From: Paracamarosporium sp. OC-R06-R3
Taxonomy: Eukaryota; Ascomycota; Dothideomycetes; Pleosporales; Didymosphaeriaceae
Assembly (NCBI GenBank): GCA_019828545.1
Contig: JACVRA010000367.1
Span: forward strand, 83,649 to 147,648
DNA: 64,000 nt
Direction: 5' to 3'
The notes under the pieces are model-generated. The model ran no database searches, was not told the DNA's origin, and worked only from the letters and a program-made list of their open reading frames with translations. Positions 11,305 to 21,001 of this stretch are shown piece by piece; the stretch's first letter is position 1, and the number at the start of each line of letters is the position of its first letter. Made by a program: the position numbers and the translations under genes.

Positions 11305-13064
11305 ATGGCCGGGGACGCTCACAGCCCGGCCGACAATGGGCCAGCCGATCATACCGATGGAAGCGCGTCGCAGCCGCCCGCGAAGAAGCGGCGCACGGGG
11401 GCCTCGTCCAGAGGCGTCGCCAACCTCACGCCCGAGCAGCTCGTCCGCAAGCGCGCCAACGACCGCGAGGCGCAGCGGGCCATCCGCGAGCGCACAAAGA
11501 ACCAGATCGACGCGCTGAACCGGCGCATCCAGGAGCTCGAGGGCCAGCAGCCGTACCACGACCTGCAGCTGGTGCTGCGCGAGAAGGACCAGGTGTACAC
11601 CGAGCTGCACGACGTGCGGAAGCGCCTGGAGAGCATCGTGGCCATTGCCTCGCCCGCCCTGCGCGGGCCCAGCGGGCTCAGCGGTGCGTACAGACACACT
11701 GAACCTAGACGCATATGCACATATATACATACACATACACATACACATTCACGACCACCCGCTGACGCCCTGCAGAACTCGCCGCCGCCGCCACGCGCTC
11801 GCCGCTGCCGCCCACGTCGCATCCCCTCAACACCACCCTCGCCGACATCGCCGCCTCGCCCCAGAACGGCTTGCACTCGCCCGCCGCCGACAGCGCCCGG
11901 CCCTGGCCCTATGCCGCCGACCAGCCCCAAGCCCACGCCCACGCCCACTACCACCACGACCGCGTCGACAACCCCCCGCCCGACGTGCCCTTCGACCAGC
12001 TGCCGTTCGACAATGACAAGCGCATGGGCGTCAACTTCCTGCTCGAGAACAACGGCGAGTCGCGCAACCTGGACCCGAGCCTGCCGCCGCCCCCGGCCAC
12101 CACCGTCACCACAGCCACCCTGGGCAACGGCCTCGGCCACCATGCCCCCGTCATGGTCCCCCATCTCACCCTGCCGCGCAACGTGCCCACCACGTGCCCG
12201 CTCGATGCCATACTGCTTGACTTCCTGACCGAACGCCAGCACCGCGCCGCCCAGGGCGATTCCATCAAGTCCCTGGTCGGCCCGCTGTACCCCAACTTCA
12301 CCCCCATCGTCTATCCGGACCGCGCCATCGATGCCCATCCGCTGTCGAAGCTGTTCACGGACATCCTGCGCACCTTCCCGGACATCTGCGGCCTTCCTGA
12401 GCAGGTAGCCATTGTCTATATCATGTTCCTGGTCATGCGCTGGCAAATTGAACCATCTGCAGAGAACTACGATAGGCTGCCAGACTGGGTCACACCGCGA
12501 GCTTCGCAGCTTTTCATTCCTCATGCAGTCTGGAATGACCACTTGCCCTGGTAAGCTTTTCTCCCCTTTTCCCGCTTATCTATGTGATGACCGGTTTACA
12601 TCTGCTTGTACATATGCCCTGGTGAACTAGCTCATAACTAATGAATGCAAAGGCCAAAGCTACGTGACCGCTTGATCACTGCTCAGACACCCGTGCCATT
12701 CGATGCCTTTTTCATCCCATTCACTACCACGATATCCCTGAACTGGCCCTATGAGCCTCGAGACTGCCTCCTGCCAGCGTCCAAGCTCCACGCTTCGTCG
12801 CTGTCTGCCACGTCTTCTATCCCAGCCTCGAGCCCTTTTTCGACTGCCGTAAACGCTGGCTCGCCCGCTGGTCCGCACACACCTCAAGCGGCCAGTACGC
12901 CCGGTACTACCATCGGCACGCTCCCTAAAGACGAGGACGAGTGGCTCATCAACCCGGCCTTCGAGAGCCACCTGCGGAACCTCAGCAACTGGAGCCTGGG
13001 TCCCGCTTTCCGTTCCACGTTCCCAGCCTTTGGCGATGCGGTCCGCATCAAAGAAGGACGCTAG
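11305..13064 (+). CDS. bZIP transcription factor with DUF3425 domain
   Basis: Probable nuclear regulator, 521 residues in three exons: 11305-11683, 11776-12550 and 12653-13064. The N-terminus has an NLS-like AKKRR, then a basic region and short zipper at about residues 45-85 (RKRANDREAQRAIRERTK, then NQIDALNRRIQELE). At the position where classical bZIP proteins have the invariant Asn, this one reads Asp (DREAQRAIR), as I recall for many DUF3425-type fungal factors. The middle is Pro/His-rich and disordered. The C-terminal DUF3425 region starts near LTLPRNVPTTCPLDAILLDF and includes MFLVMRWQIEPSAENYDRLPDW and NDHLPWPKLRDRL, the last crossing intron 2. The first intron holds an AC-rich microsatellite. 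Target genes are unknown; the divergent esterase is a candidate by position only. Confidence 0.85.
11709..11751. repeat. CA/TA-rich microsatellite inside a bZIP intron
   Basis: Imperfect run of CACATA, CATACA and ACACAT units inside intron 11684-11775. It is low complexity and likely length-variable; no function is implied. Confidence 0.7.
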
Positions 13065-13607
13065 TGCGGCTTGTAGATGTTTGCCGCGCGCGGCTACGGT
13101 TAGGGGCGTTGTTTTGTTTTGCAATATACTTACTGCGAGTATCTGTATGAGTATTGAAAACTTTTGGTATATGTTCATCTGCAACATTGGTATGTATTCT
13201 TTACGCAATATGAGCCTGGGTAATGAGTTGGGCTGGCGTTTGAGTTCGCTCCGTGGACAAAACGGCGACGGCGGTTGGAATCGGGCGATTATCAGTGTAT
13301 CGATAGTCTTGATCGTATCGATAGTAGCCCGCAATGAGGCTCGTTATGCCCATCACACGAACTTCTATCATCTGCGTGACAAAGTCCGTTCTCGTATGGC
13401 ATTATGCCGCTCTGTAGTGAAAGCACTCAGCACCTCCAGCTTCCATCTTCTTGCATTCCTACGGAGAACAACTCTCCCTCGACGTCTTCTACACGGAATC
13501 AGGACATGCAAACATATGGAAGAAAATCCTTGGTCCAGACTATTGTATGTGTCACAGCGCTTGTGTCACCTGAATGACTACATGACAATTGGCATCAATT
13601 CGACAGC
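13065..13607. other. Convergent intergenic region
   Basis: 3' UTR zone between a + and a - strand gene. It contains a direct repeat of GTATCGATAGT at 13297-13307 and 13315-13325. No gene recognised. Confidence 0.45.
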
Positions 13608-14471
13608 TCAGTTTGCTACTTTAGGCTTCAGCTCCACATAACACTTTGTGATCCTCTGCTGCGCCGGTGCAAAGAGAAGGTTCCCCTCCTCGTCCTTGTA
13701 CGTGCCAGTGTGGAATTCACTGACAACACCGCCTCCATACGGCGCAGGAGGTTGGCCCCACACGTGCGTGACCGCATCATGTACGCATTCAATATGGATG
13801 GCCCTGAAGCCCCTCGCATCCGCCTCGCGCATCAACCACCTCGCCAACGCCGCCATGATCTTCTCGCCCTCGTAGTCGTGCCGCGTCGACGTCGCATTCC
13901 GCATCAGCACCTCTCTGTGCGCCTTGGGCGCCCAGCTGTCCTTCTCCCGCGGATCCAGCACGTCCAGGATGTGGTAGATTGGCCCGAAGTGCGGGAGCAC
14001 CGCGAGCATGGGCCCCAGCTTCTCCATGTCCAGCGGGTCCGCGCCGTCGTAGCTCAGCGCGACGCTGACGAGCGGGAAGTCCATCTGCGCGAGCAGCCGC
14101 TCGCCTTCTGCCTGGAGACCCTTCTCCTCTTGCACGCTCGCCTCGCTGCGGTCCCAGTACAGCTTGCCGCCTGTGGCTTTGCTCTCTTCCCGCTTGAATT
14201 GGTACTCTGTGTCGAAGACGCCGAAGGAGTGCCCGCTGTTGACCTGGTGCTCGACGAGGTAGCCGATGGTGTCTACGCCTGCGAAGAGTCGCGCGGTGAT
14301 GTTCTCTGGGTAGAGAACGGGCCAGACGGGTGAGTGGAAGACGTTGCTGTGGAGGACGATGGCAGAGGCCCATTCTACATGTTTTGGCTCCAGAGTGCGG
14401 ATTTCGTAGCGGGGTTTGAGGGAAGAGGGGTTAGAGGGGTTGGGGGTCTTGGGGTTGTTGTTCTGGGCCAT
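13608..14471 (-). CDS. Conserved fungal protein, possibly GNAT-like acyltransferase
   Basis: Intronless 287-residue protein. I do not recognise a named domain with certainty. It opens with a Pro/Asn-rich tail, then YEIRTLEPKHVEWASAIVLHSNVFHSPVWP and a block around SGHSFGVFDTEYQFKREESKATGGKLYWD. The segment DYEGEKIMAALARWLMREADARGFRAIHIEC has the look of a GNAT acetyl-CoA-binding helix followed by a strand, and the spacing of the N-terminal strand also fits GNAT. This is a fold guess, not a motif hit. I recall closely similar proteins across Pezizomycotina, so the gene is real. It converges with the bZIP gene and lies beside the repeat-bearing spacer at 14.9 kb. Confidence 0.7.
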   Translation of the reverse strand: MAQNNNPKTPNPSNPSSLKPRYEIRTLEPKHVEWASAIVLHSNVFHSPVWPVLYPENITARLFAGVDTIGYLVEHQVNSGHSFGVFDTEYQFKREESKATGGKLYWDRSEASVQEEKGLQAEGERLLAQMDFPLVSVALSYDGADPLDMEKLGPMLAVLPHFGPIYHILDVLDPREKDSWAPKAHREVLMRNATSTRHDYEGEKIMAALARWLMREADARGFRAIHIECVHDAVTHVWGQPPAPYGGGVVSEFHTGTYKDEEGNLLFAPAQQRITKCYVELKPKVAN

Positions 14472-14919
14472 GGTTGGGACGGTGCTACGAGATGTTGGGC
14501 AAAGCAGTTTGAGGTCGAGTTCAGGAGCTGAGGGGGTATATATCTGGTCAGAACTAGATGTGGCACAGTCAATTGAGGTGGGACGACTGTGGGCGGTTAG
14601 GTATTTGGCAGACGCGCATACGCGTAGAGCTTGAGGTCAGCAGAGCCCGAAACGGGCGGTATGAGACCTATCAACGATGGGCGAGGCTGTCTGTGAAGCC
14701 TTCTTATACGTCGGCGCATCGGATCCCCCAGTTGGACCGTCAGCCGGTGTAAGCACTCTTTGCTGCTTTATCTTCTCTGGGCTCCGTAAACGCTATGGGA
14801 ATCCCCAATGGGATGCCAAGCTTCGAAGACGGTAGGGTACAGCGCATGCAAGGTCTATGATGCGAATGGGCGTAATATTAGTAGAGCTTGCAGCGCACCA
14901 GAACAACCCAAGGTGTTAG

Positions 14920-15119
14920 CAGGTCAACCTGACCTGAGTTTTGCCTCGGTTGACTTGGAGATGGGTTAGTATCATACACTAGCTCAAACATCACTAACCC
15001 TAACCCTGTAGTAGTCTTCTAAGCGAGTAAGTTGACCTGACAAAGGTAAATTATATAAGCAACTTCCCTACATGGGTAAGGTCAAGTCAGACACGCTAAA
15101 TTCAAGTCAGGTTGACCTG
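14920..15119. mobile_element. MITE-like 200-bp element with terminal inverted repeats
   Basis: The two ends match as inverted repeats: CAGGTCAACCTGAC is identical for 14 bp on both sides, and the match continues to about 24 bp with two C/T or G/A differences and one other. Each end is itself a near palindrome (AGGTCA-ACC-TGACCT at 14921-14935). The core GGTTGACYTG or its complement recurs at 14948-14958, 15031-15040 and 15080-15090. The interior holds an 8-bp hairpin GGGTTAGT/ACTAACCC (14963-14970 and 14993-15000) merging into two telomere-like CCCTAA units. No coding frame and no clear target-site duplication beyond a possible AG. A nonautonomous DNA element or its relic is the best reading. 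Confidence 0.5.
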
Positions 15120-15326
15120 AGGCCTGCATCACAAGACGACCCACAAAAGAGACGCATTGGTGATCCAAAAAGGAAGTAACGGGAAGCGACTATCGCCCCG
15201 TAGCGAACCTCGAATATCGGTGTGCGACTCGTACGAGTGACAATAAGATCAGTAACCGGGATCTCCTGTGATAGACGATTGCATTATCGTAATGGCAGAC
15301 CCAGTGCTGACAGATACTAGAAGTGC

Positions 15327-15422
15327 CGTAGGTCAAGTAAGCCCGTGCTAAACATCACCCGAGTGCCCGCGGATCTAACACGATCTGACTGATCCAAATC
15401 CATAATTTCAGCTTGACCTACG
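15327..15422. repeat. Inverted repeat with 11-bp perfect arms
   Basis: CGTAGGTCAAG at 15327-15337 is matched by CTTGACCTACG at 15412-15422, enclosing 74 bp. The AGGTCAA core is shared with the element 200 bp upstream, so it may be a related or degenerate element end pair. Confidence 0.45.
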
Positions 15423-15506
15423 ATGGTATTGCCCTAAAACAATCTTGCAGCACCGATTCTCATAGCACCCTACCTTCTGTACGGAACACCATCTTGCTTC
15501 GACGAA

Positions 15507-17129
15507 CTACTCGCCGAAGGGCGTGAATCGCTCCAAGACTCGTTCCGCGTCGCCAAGCTCCCTCCTCAACATCTGCTCATGCGCTTGGCTTCTGACCCTA
15601 ATCTCACATTCGAACTTTCTCGGCCGGATATTGAACCCTTCTGTATAAGCGAATGTGTCATATCTTACGGCCTTGAGCGGCGCGATGTCGAACGCCCAGA
15701 GAATCTTCGCCAGAGCGATAAATAGGCTGTTTGCGGCTAGATCAGCGCCAGGGCAGATGCGTCGTCCCCATCCGAACGATGAATGCCCAGCCTTTGCGGG
15801 GTGAGGCCTTCCCGTTTCTAAAGTAGGGTTCTTCGACTTCTCAGTAAGCGCGGTGTCAAGGAAGCGCGTAGGGTTGAATTGGTGTGGTTTGGGATAGTAT
15901 TCCTCGTTGAGATTGATGGCCCAAGAGTTACCGAGAACTGTTGTTCCGGTGGGGATGTAGTAGCCTTCGTAGTAATCATCCTCGGTCGATGCGTGAGGAG
16001 TACCGCCAAGCACAGCGACAGGTCGCCAGCGAAGGACTTCCTTGGCTAAAGCACGAATATAGGGGAGATGTGGTTCGTCTTCGAAGGTAGGCGTCCTATC
16101 CAGTCCAATGACGTTGTCCAACTCTTCGTGTGCAGCACGCAGAGTTTCTGGATGCGTGACGAGTGCTAGGAAAGCGCTACACAATGTTGAGGCGGTAGTG
16201 TCAGAGCCAGCGCCAAATAGAGACGCAGGAATGTAGGAAAAGTCCCGGTCTGATAGTGGGATATGCTCCTTCTCACGAAGCTCGAGGAGCAACTTGCAAA
16301 GCGAATCTGGGATCTCGTCACCGCTTATGTTCGCTCTAGACATGTCAGCGCGGACGAGATCGACCAACTGCATGTTTGCTGCCGCCTCTTCCCTGCCATG
16401 TGTCTTGATATCGGCCTTCCAAGGTGCCAGGACATCCGGGACATGCTTCAGCATTGGGAATGACTCGACCAAATATTTTCCTGGCACATTGAGCGACGAC
16501 GCATAATGCATGAACTTGAAGCGCTGATGAATGACCTCAGCATTTAAAGAATCGATGCGATGACCATATGCCACGGAGAAGACGATGCTTGAGGTAAATC
16601 GCTCCAGGAGCTTCTCCCAATTGTTTGGTGTTTCGAGAAGCTGGCAGCATAAGCGCGTAGCTTCCGCAGTCTGAATAGGTTTGTATAGCCGGAGTGCTTT
16701 AGGTGTCATAGCCTGATGTAAAAGTTTCCTCCGAATGCTCCACTCTTTACCATAGGGCTGTACCAATATGCTCGCCCCGTCCCATAGTATCTCGCCCATA
16801 GCCACCATACGCGGCCTCGAAGAATACTTCGTACTTCTCTTCTCCATAAGTTCAACCGCCACCATAGGATCCGAGATAATGACTGTTGGCTTCCGCCCTA
16901 TCCATATCGTGAATATCGGGCCGTATTGTTTTGACCACTTCTGGAATTGTATCCATGACTGCGATTTTGGAAGCTGGAGTTTGTTGCCTATGAACGGGAG
17001 CGGTGTTGGGCCTGGGGGCATACGATACCACACCCAGACATCGCGAAGGAATGTAACAGCGGGGATGGCAACGAGGATCGAAAGCCACATATAGGGCGAC
17101 CATAGTATGGACCCCAGCGCCATGTTCAA
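15507..17129 (-). CDS. Cytochrome P450 monooxygenase
   Basis: Haem-thiolate monooxygenase anchored in the ER membrane and needing P450 reductase. Single exon, 540 residues, normal for fungal microsomal P450s. An N-terminal anchor (about residues 8-30, WSPYMWLSILVAIPAVTF) is followed by the proline hinge MPPGPTPLPFIGN. The I-helix has GAGSDTTAS for oxygen activation, the K-helix has EVLRWRP (ExxR), and the haem loop is FGWGRRICPG with Cys459 as thiolate ligand. The sequence recalls fungal families near CYP64/CYP620-type enzymes of secondary metabolism, but the family number is not assignable by eye. It is divergent from an FAD monooxygenase 700 bp away, which suggests joint oxidation of an aromatic or polyketide substrate; this is inference. 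Confidence 0.93.
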   Translation of the reverse strand: MNMALGSILWSPYMWLSILVAIPAVTFLRDVWVWYRMPPGPTPLPFIGNKLQLPKSQSWIQFQKWSKQYGPIFTIWIGRKPTVIISDPMVAVELMEKRSTKYSSRPRMVAMGEILWDGASILVQPYGKEWSIRRKLLHQAMTPKALRLYKPIQTAEATRLCCQLLETPNNWEKLLERFTSSIVFSVAYGHRIDSLNAEVIHQRFKFMHYASSLNVPGKYLVESFPMLKHVPDVLAPWKADIKTHGREEAAANMQLVDLVRADMSRANISGDEIPDSLCKLLLELREKEHIPLSDRDFSYIPASLFGAGSDTTASTLCSAFLALVTHPETLRAAHEELDNVIGLDRTPTFEDEPHLPYIRALAKEVLRWRPVAVLGGTPHASTEDDYYEGYYIPTGTTVLGNSWAINLNEEYYPKPHQFNPTRFLDTALTEKSKNPTLETGRPHPAKAGHSSFGWGRRICPGADLAANSLFIALAKILWAFDIAPLKAVRYDTFAYTEGFNIRPRKFECEIRVRSQAHEQMLRRELGDAERVLERFTPFGE

Positions 17130-17828
17130 TTAAGTGCTTAGGATAGAAATGAAAGAAACAAACGGCCAAAAGAATTCGTCAAATGGAACTGACTTAACAC
17201 GTGCTTGTTAAGGTCGAGCTAAACTCTTGGACCAGCAAGTACGATCTTCGGCAGTTGTGTGGACCCGCTGTCTTTGCCTACCGGAGGGGTTGCATATCCG
17301 TGTTGGATGGGTGTGGGGTACATGGATCGTCGAAGCTCTGGGGAAAAGCGAAGGCTGCATCAAGGATGTAGCACTTTTGAAGGAAAAGCTCAATACCGTA
17401 AGCACATATAGGAAGCCCTCTCAAGCAGGCATATCAACAGAAACCTGTTCCATCTTAGTAAAACCTGGTGGTTGGGTGGGTTCGGAGCGGTGACAACCGG
17501 GTGGTGGCACGCTGTGCGGGGCAGCTGGGGGAAAAGCACCACCGAAATCTCCACCCCCACAAACTGACATTTCGCCGCTGCATCACTGCCTAGGGAACCT
17601 ATTTGTAGAAATGTATATCAAGCATGACAGCCATACGCTCGAGATGGAGAGTTTGGAAAAGACCAGTAGTCGCGCTTTTCTCATCAGAACCCGGACCGGC
17701 TCGAACTCTTCACCCTTGATGAGGACACCCGTGCAAGTTAATATACATAACATAAGGTTACAGACTATATAAGCTTATCTACACATCTCGCCTCCTGACT
17801 TTCTACATTCAACTACTGTTTTGACATC
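17130..17828. promoter_or_regulatory. Shared divergent promoter region, P450 / FAD monooxygenase
   Basis: 699 bp between the two start codons. The FAD gene side has TATATAAG at 17766-17773, about 56 bp from its ATG. No matching TATA is obvious on the P450 side. Confidence 0.55.
17766..17773 (+). promoter_or_regulatory. TATA box of the FAD monooxygenase gene
   Basis: TATATAAG lies 56 bp upstream of the ATG at 17829, followed by a C/T-rich leader. Spacing fits a fungal core promoter with a short 5' UTR. Confidence 0.55.
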
Positions 17829-19146
17829 ATGTCCCAAGCACCCCTCAAAGTCCTAATTGTAGGTGCTGGATTCGGTGGTCTCACAGCCGCCATCGAATGT
17901 CGCAAGAAAGGGTTCACAGTGATCCTTTTCGAGGGTAATCAAAGTCGACGTCAACTGGGTGACATTATCTCCTTTGGCTCGAATTCAGGTCGTATCTTTC
18001 GAAGCTGGCCCGGCGTGGAGGAGAAGCTCGATCCGATATGCCACCACAGCGACGGTCTCGACTTTCGCACCTACGACGACGAATTTCTGTGTCGGCAGAC
18101 ATGGGGTGCGGAGGCGGACTGGGGAAAGAGGTTTAATGGTCATCGAGGCGAGATCCACGAAGTGTGCTGGAATCACGCGATCGAGGTTGGCGTCGATATC
18201 AGGCTAGGATGCAAAGTCCAAGAATATTTCGAAACGGAAACGGAAGCGGGGATAGTGGTCAATGGGGAAAGAGTAACGGGTGATGTGGTTCTTGCGGGAG
18301 ATGGTGTGAGGAGTTTGGCGCGCACTATCGTGCTAGGGTTTGAGGACAAATCGAAGAGCTCTGGGTACGCGGTGTATCGAGCGTGGATGCCCACTGAGGG
18401 CTTAAAGAAGGATCCTTCAACGGCATGGCTGGCCAACCCAGAGAAGGATCTTCACGTAGGGTGGCTAGGACCCGATGTGCATTTCTTGGTAGCGACATTG
18501 CAGAAGGGCACCGCTTGCTCTTGGGTCTTAACGCACAAGGTAAGAAACTGGACTTTTCTGCGTAAACAACAACTTTAACACATTTCAGGATGAAGCCGAT
18601 GTAGAGGAGAGCTGGTCTGCGCCTGGCTACGTTGAGGAAGCGGTCAAAGCTATACCGGACTGGGCCTCCGTATGTCACAATATCATTCGTGCGACTCCGG
18701 AAGAATGTCTTGTGGACTGGAAGCTGGTGTTTCGCGACCCTCTGCCTACTTGGATAAGTCCGAAACGGAGAATTGCACTCATTGGAGACGCCGCCCATCC
18801 TTTCTTGCCGACTTCTATACAGGGCGCTTCGCAGTCAATGGAGGATGGCGTAACGGCTGCTGTGTGCCTTGAACTCGCAGGCAAACAAAACGTACCAGAA
18901 GCGATTCGTGCGTATGAAAAGATTAGATATCCTCGTGTGCTCGCCACGCAAAGGACGGGAGTAACAAACCGCGATGCCTGGCACAAGGCAGACTTCGACT
19001 ACGTAAGGGAAAACCCAGAAAGCGTGAAGCTACCACGTCTGGACTGGATCCTGAATTTCGACTGCGAAAAGCATGCGTNNGTGTATAAAGAAACAGTAGA
19101 GTCTTTGAAAGCCGATCCCGACTGGAAACCGGATCTAAGATTGTAG
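17829..19146 (+). CDS. FAD-dependent aromatic monooxygenase (salicylate hydroxylase-like)
   Basis: Flavoprotein hydroxylase of the PHBH/UbiH class that uses NAD(P)H and O2 on aromatic or related rings. Two exons, 17829-18539 and 18589-19146, encode 422 residues. The FAD dinucleotide fold GAGFGGLTAAIE is at residues 12-23; LAGDGVRSLART is the DG motif that touches both FAD and NAD(P)H; IALIGDAAHPFLP binds the FAD ribityl chain. The family length is usual. Two undetermined bases (NN, 19079-19080) sit in one codon near the C-terminus; the frame continues unbroken on both sides. It is divergent from a P450, so a shared pathway is plausible. The substrate is unknown. Confidence 0.9.
19079..19080. 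other. Two undetermined bases (NN)
   Basis: Ambiguous bases inside the FAD monooxygenase coding sequence. Length appears right because the reading frame is kept on both sides. Confidence 0.95.
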
Positions 19147-20047
19147 TGCAAAGAGAGTCGATAGCAAGCTCACTATGATCAAATCTACCGATTCAAATGA
19201 AACACAAGTAGTGGTTAGGCTGGGCAGGTGGTGGCGATTGCCGAAAGGGAGAGGACAAAGATGTAGGTGGTCATGATGACTGGTATAGAGTAGGAGGTTC
19301 GTGTAGAGTCACGGAAATTACATGCATATGCAACAAATTAACAACGAAATACACGTAAGATGGAGCTTCGAGTTGGGAGTTTGAGGTATGTAGTCAAGAC
19401 TGGGATGGTGCTTGCAGACCCAAACCAGCCTGCCACGCCTACCGACCACCGATAGCGTCAAGTATCATGTGTGTAATTTCTGCTCGGGACAACGCACACA
19501 TCGTTTCTTTATGAGCCTGGTTCTATTGCGCGCCTACCGCTAGATTGTGAGCGCGTGATACTCCTTACTACCACGTCAACTTTCGAGTTGGGCGTGGCTT
19601 TTGTGGGTCTGGTTGTGCATGGGATGATAGAGTTCGGCTCGGAGACATTGATGTAGAGAGTGACTTTGGATTAAATGGTGATTGCGGGAATCTTTTATAT
19701 GTGCGATGCGGTAGTGTATGCTGAGGAATGAGTGGGATTTTGACTCAGAGGCTGGGTTGGTCAAAGGACTACTGGATTTGGATATCGCAAAAGTGACACC
19801 GAACTCGGTCGATACATGGAGCTGATGAATTGTTAGGTGATTTGCATGAGGACAGCGCGTGCTGTAGGGTTGCTGCGACACGTTTGCGCATCGTCAGCAT
19901 ACGAGTGAAGATGAGGAAAATGGAGAATATCTCAAAAGGGTATATTGGACTTGCATCGCCCATAGAGGTTATAGCATGTATGAGCTTTTCCCAGACTTGC
20001 GCCGAAACACCGTGTAAATGCTCTTCGTACAATATGAGAAGCAGACG
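19147..20047. other. Convergent intergenic region, 0.9 kb
   Basis: 3' sides of the FAD monooxygenase and MRT4 genes. A small - strand frame at 19769-20032 is open but resembles no family. No repeat or RNA recognised. Confidence 0.4.
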
Positions 20048-20807
20048 CTATTCCTCCATTGCGCCGACCTCGGTCACAGCTTCATTAGCTGACGAATAGT
20101 ACGCTTTCATATCGACTTTGAAGTCTGCCATGGCGACGCCAAACAACTTGAGTAACGCTGTTTGGTGGCTGTTAAGGACCTGTCCCTCTTTGCAAACGGT
20201 ATACGGCGCATCAAGAATGACCTTGCCTTTTTCCAGCTTCGTTGGCATCCCCCACTTTCTCACCGTAGTTTCTTGGCTGTGAGGTAGCGGCACATCGTCT
20301 TCTGCCGGCAATTCTCCACCTCTTGAGTATACGACGCCTGCGGGTACGGTGAAGGTCTGGGTAGCTGTGACACCGGCGCGCGCAAAGTCTGTCTGCGAGT
20401 AGGCGGAGAAGTATTCCAGGACTTCTGAAGGCTCGCGGCTGGTAAAGAAGAGGCCGACGTTGCCTGCGAGGTAGGGCGACAATTGGGAAAGGTTTGTAAG
20501 GTGCTCTTCCGCGGGTGTCTGGCCGAGTGCTTTCGCCATGACCTTGGTCTTGCCAAAGAATATCCTGCGCACAGATTAGCTGTCTGCACCGATGGGCATT
20601 GGAGAGGCTCGCGCACCGGCTGTCGGAGAATTCAGCGCGCACTTCCTTCAAGTACGAGTTGCGCATGTTCTCTACGGCGAAGACGAAGATGTACTGGAAA
20701 TTGTCGGCGGCTTCCTGCACATTGGCAAAGAGCTTCTGCGACAGCTCCTTGCCCTTCTTGTCCGTCTTGGACAGGTGGACGACTTTGGCGCGCTTCGACT
20801 TGGGCAT
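20048..20807 (-). CDS. MRT4: Ribosome assembly factor Mrt4 (P0-like)
   Basis: Nucleolar trans-acting factor of the uL10/P0 family. It occupies the P0 site on pre-60S particles and is later exchanged for P0. Two exons on the - strand, 20807-20617 and 20564-20048, give 235 residues, nearly the same length as the yeast protein. It starts MPKSKRAKVVHLSKTDKKGKE, the typical Mrt4 start, and splicing joins AEFSDSR to IFFGKTKVMAKALG, the conserved RNA-binding block. It lacks the acidic SDDDMGFGLFD-like tail of true P0, which supports Mrt4. Its start lies 194 bp from the divergent MDM10 start. Confidence 0.93.
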
Positions 20808-21001
20808 GGTGGGCGTGAGGGCTGTGGTGCTTATCGATTCGGGATGCACAGAAAAAAGTTGGGAAGTTGCATTTTTGGCGGGGAATTGGTAGGCGAGCGG
20901 CTTGGCGCCTCGGCCCAAGCTTCTCGCGCGCCGACTACCTGGAGCTCTGCAACTGCATGCTGAGGACCTCGGTACCGTTATGAAGCCTCGCTCAAGAAGA
21001 C
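20808..21001. promoter_or_regulatory. Bidirectional promoter, MRT4 / MDM10
   Basis: The two start codons point away from each other across 194 bp, so the promoters overlap. No TATA box seen. Confidence 0.5.

Larger units (their letters stand above)
14472..15506. other. Gene-free spacer with repeat elements
   Basis: No coding sequence supported. It contains the MITE-like element at 14920-15119 and the inverted repeat at 15327-15422, and serves as the promoter side of the gene at 14471 and the 3' side of the P450. Confidence 0.6.

Noticed and set aside
11349..12542. 397-codon open frame on the - strand opposite the bZIP gene
   Set aside because: Val/Gly/Arg-rich antisense of the well-supported bZIP/DUF3425 exons, and it crosses that gene's introns. 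No domain.
14921..14935. Perfect AGGTCA-NNN-TGACCT palindrome, identical to an oestrogen response element
   Set aside because: Fungi lack nuclear hormone receptors; the palindrome is better explained as part of the inverted-repeat element.
14994..15008. True telomere repeat or former chromosome end
   Set aside because: Only two CCCTAA units, explained by the local hairpin; flanks are ordinary gene space.
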